From positions 1 to 7,828 of the forward strand of contig JBHIER010000143.1 of the NCBI GenBank assembly GCA_046760705.1: a DNA stretch of 7,828 nucleotides, written 5' to 3'. The translations under genes were made by a program, and so were the position numbers. This DNA comes from JBHIER01 sp046760705 [NCBI: bacterium] (GTDB lineage: Bacteria > JBHIER01 > G020348925). Each line of letters opens with the position of its first letter. The first letter of the stretch is position 1. The notes beneath the pieces were generated by a model. That model searched no databases. It had not been told where the DNA came from and worked only from the letters and a program-made list of their open reading frames with translations. Below are positions 7,160-7,828 of the stretch, in pieces.

Positions 7160-7253
7160 CTGTCATTCCGGCTGAAGCAGAGCACAATGCCAGAATATGC
7201 GCATTCATTAAGGAGATTGCGGTATCCTCCAGTCGTCGGAACCGGAATGACAG
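7160..7253. repeat. 94-bp MITE-like element with 12-bp terminal inverted repeats
   Basis: CTGTCATTCCGG (7160-7171) and CCGGAATGACAG (7242-7253) are perfect reverse complements enclosing 70 bp. GTCATTCCGG with its complement is a common core of dispersed intergenic repeats in many environmental bacterial genomes. The interior shows no gene and no long complementarity of its own. It sits between the YIP1 and TolC-like genes. Calling it mobile or dispersed is inference, since only one copy is in the window and no clear flanking target duplication was seen. Confidence 0.6.
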
Positions 7254-7302
7254 ATGTAATGAAGTTATCCAAATATGCGGGCTGAATAGTTGCAATTTTC
7301 CT

Positions 7303-7320
7303 TTAGACTTATTAGACTTA
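7303..7320. repeat. 9-bp perfect tandem repeat at the YIP1 stop codon
   Basis: TTAGACTTA occurs twice head to tail (7303-7311 and 7312-7320). On the coding strand this reads TAA GTC TAA TAA GTC TAA in the YIP1 frame, which gives four in-frame stop codons. It is the signature of a small local duplication over the gene end. Confidence 0.85.
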
Positions 7321-7828
7321 TGCGAAGCCAAATCCTTGGAACACACTACCCAAGGCCAGACTGACAGCGATCCACAATCCCCATAACGTCAAAACGATAG
7401 CGCTTGCTCTGCCGTTTGAGAATCGATAGATGGCCGCTAGGCCAATGATAAGGAGGATCACCTCCCAGATCGTGAAAATGTCAAATTTGGCCAAGAGGCG
7501 ATACAGGAGGCTCTGCTCCGCATCAGCCGAGAGGAAGAGGGCCAAATTGGTCTGGACGCGCAGGGACTGCTGAGCCAGAATAAGGGGTACTTTCACCACC
7601 GAGGCGGGGACGGCAATAACTCCCGCATGGGCGTACATACTCAGCACTTGTCGGAAGCTCGCCTGCCCGCCGAAGAGCATATTTCCGAAAAAGAGAAAGA
7701 TCCCCGAAACAGCGGCCAGCACAACCAGCACCCCAATGGGGGTCAAGACAGAACCGATGTAGGCCCGCCACCCTCTGGCACCGGCTTCCACGTTCTCGAT
7801 GATATCGTCCTTCCGGTCGTCCGGAATT
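7318..7828 (-). CDS. YIP1-family integral membrane protein (N-terminus off the right edge)
   Basis: The last 169 residues of an open frame that is still open at the right edge. An internal GTG at 7791 is not needed as a start, because the frame continues upstream through an acidic, hydrophilic stretch (PDDRKDDIIENVEAG). Four hydrophobic segments follow at visible residues about 29-49, 60-83, 117-135 and 142-163. GGQASFRQVLSMYAHAG (53-69) and FDIFTIWEVILLIIGLA (115-131) are the two blocks that mark bacterial YIP1-domain proteins. In Bacillus subtilis the Yip1-type protein YknW belongs to the YknWXYZ transporter with a MacA-like adaptor, ATPase and permease. Here the gene precedes a full set of such genes by 231 bp on the same strand, so a matching accessory role is plausible but inferred. 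The gene ends in a tandem repeat that supplies several stops. Confidence 0.75.
   Translation of the reverse strand, partial: IPDDRKDDIIENVEAGARGWRAYIGSVLTPIGVLVVLAAVSGIFLFFGNMLFGGQASFRQVLSMYAHAGVIAVPASVVKVPLILAQQSLRVQTNLALFLSADAEQSLLYRLLAKFDIFTIWEVILLIIGLAAIYRFSNGRASAIVLTLWGLWIAVSLALGSVFQGFGFA

Noticed and set aside
7176-7200. Sigma54-like site TGGCAT...CTGC upstream of the TolC-like gene (minus strand)
   Set aside because: The GG-to-GC spacing is 11 bases instead of 10 and both boxes deviate from consensus.
7060-7386. A 108-codon plus-strand frame spanning the gap between YIP1 and the TolC-like gene
   Set aside because: No ribosome binding site or domain; it crosses the inverted-repeat element and both flanking gene ends.

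Overview
The window reads as a chromosomal piece of a Gram-negative (diderm) bacterium, moderately GC-rich by eye. Every gene lies on the minus strand, so the order of transcription runs from the right edge to the left. The GWxTD-type protein at the left edge, together with a TolC-like outer-membrane factor and a split MacB-like exporter, is a combination typical of the FCB group and related uncultured phyla (Zixibacteria, KSB1 and Latescibacterota-like lineages). That placement is inferred from protein character only.

Layout in transcription order: (1) 7828-7318, a YIP1-family membrane protein whose N-terminus is off the window. (2) 7317-7087, a 231-bp gap with a 9-bp tandem repeat at the YIP1 stop, a 94-bp element with 12-bp terminal inverted repeats, and a small hairpin next to a strong ribosome binding site. 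(3) 7086-5698, a TolC/OEP-type outer-membrane efflux protein. (4) 5672-4395, an HlyD/MacA-type periplasmic adaptor. (5) 4376-3690, a MacB/LolD-type ATPase. (6) 3689-3553, a 137-bp gap packed with three inverted repeats. (7) 3552-2326 and 2307-1084, two paralogous MacB-type permeases. (8) 1083-909, a gap with a good sigma70-like promoter. (9) 908-1, the N-terminal 302 residues of a secreted GWxTD-type protein that runs off the left edge.

Genes 3 to 7 make a complete tripartite MacAB-TolC-like export system. The two permeases probably form a heterodimeric inner-membrane unit powered by two copies of the separate ATPase. The adaptor would bridge them to the outer-membrane channel. Gaps of 18 to 25 nt between most genes support one operon, except for the hairpin-rich gap between ATPase and first permease. 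The substrate cannot be read from sequence.

The YIP1 gene recalls the Bacillus YknWXYZ transporter, in which the Yip1-type protein YknW is a fourth component beside adaptor, ATPase and permease. Here the same partnership would occur in an organism with an outer membrane. This is the most interesting biological lead, but the rest is a well-known transporter type and I do not see a clearly new system. Two start codons are called from ribosome binding sites rather than from the longest frame: the outer-membrane protein at 7086 and the adaptor at 5672.
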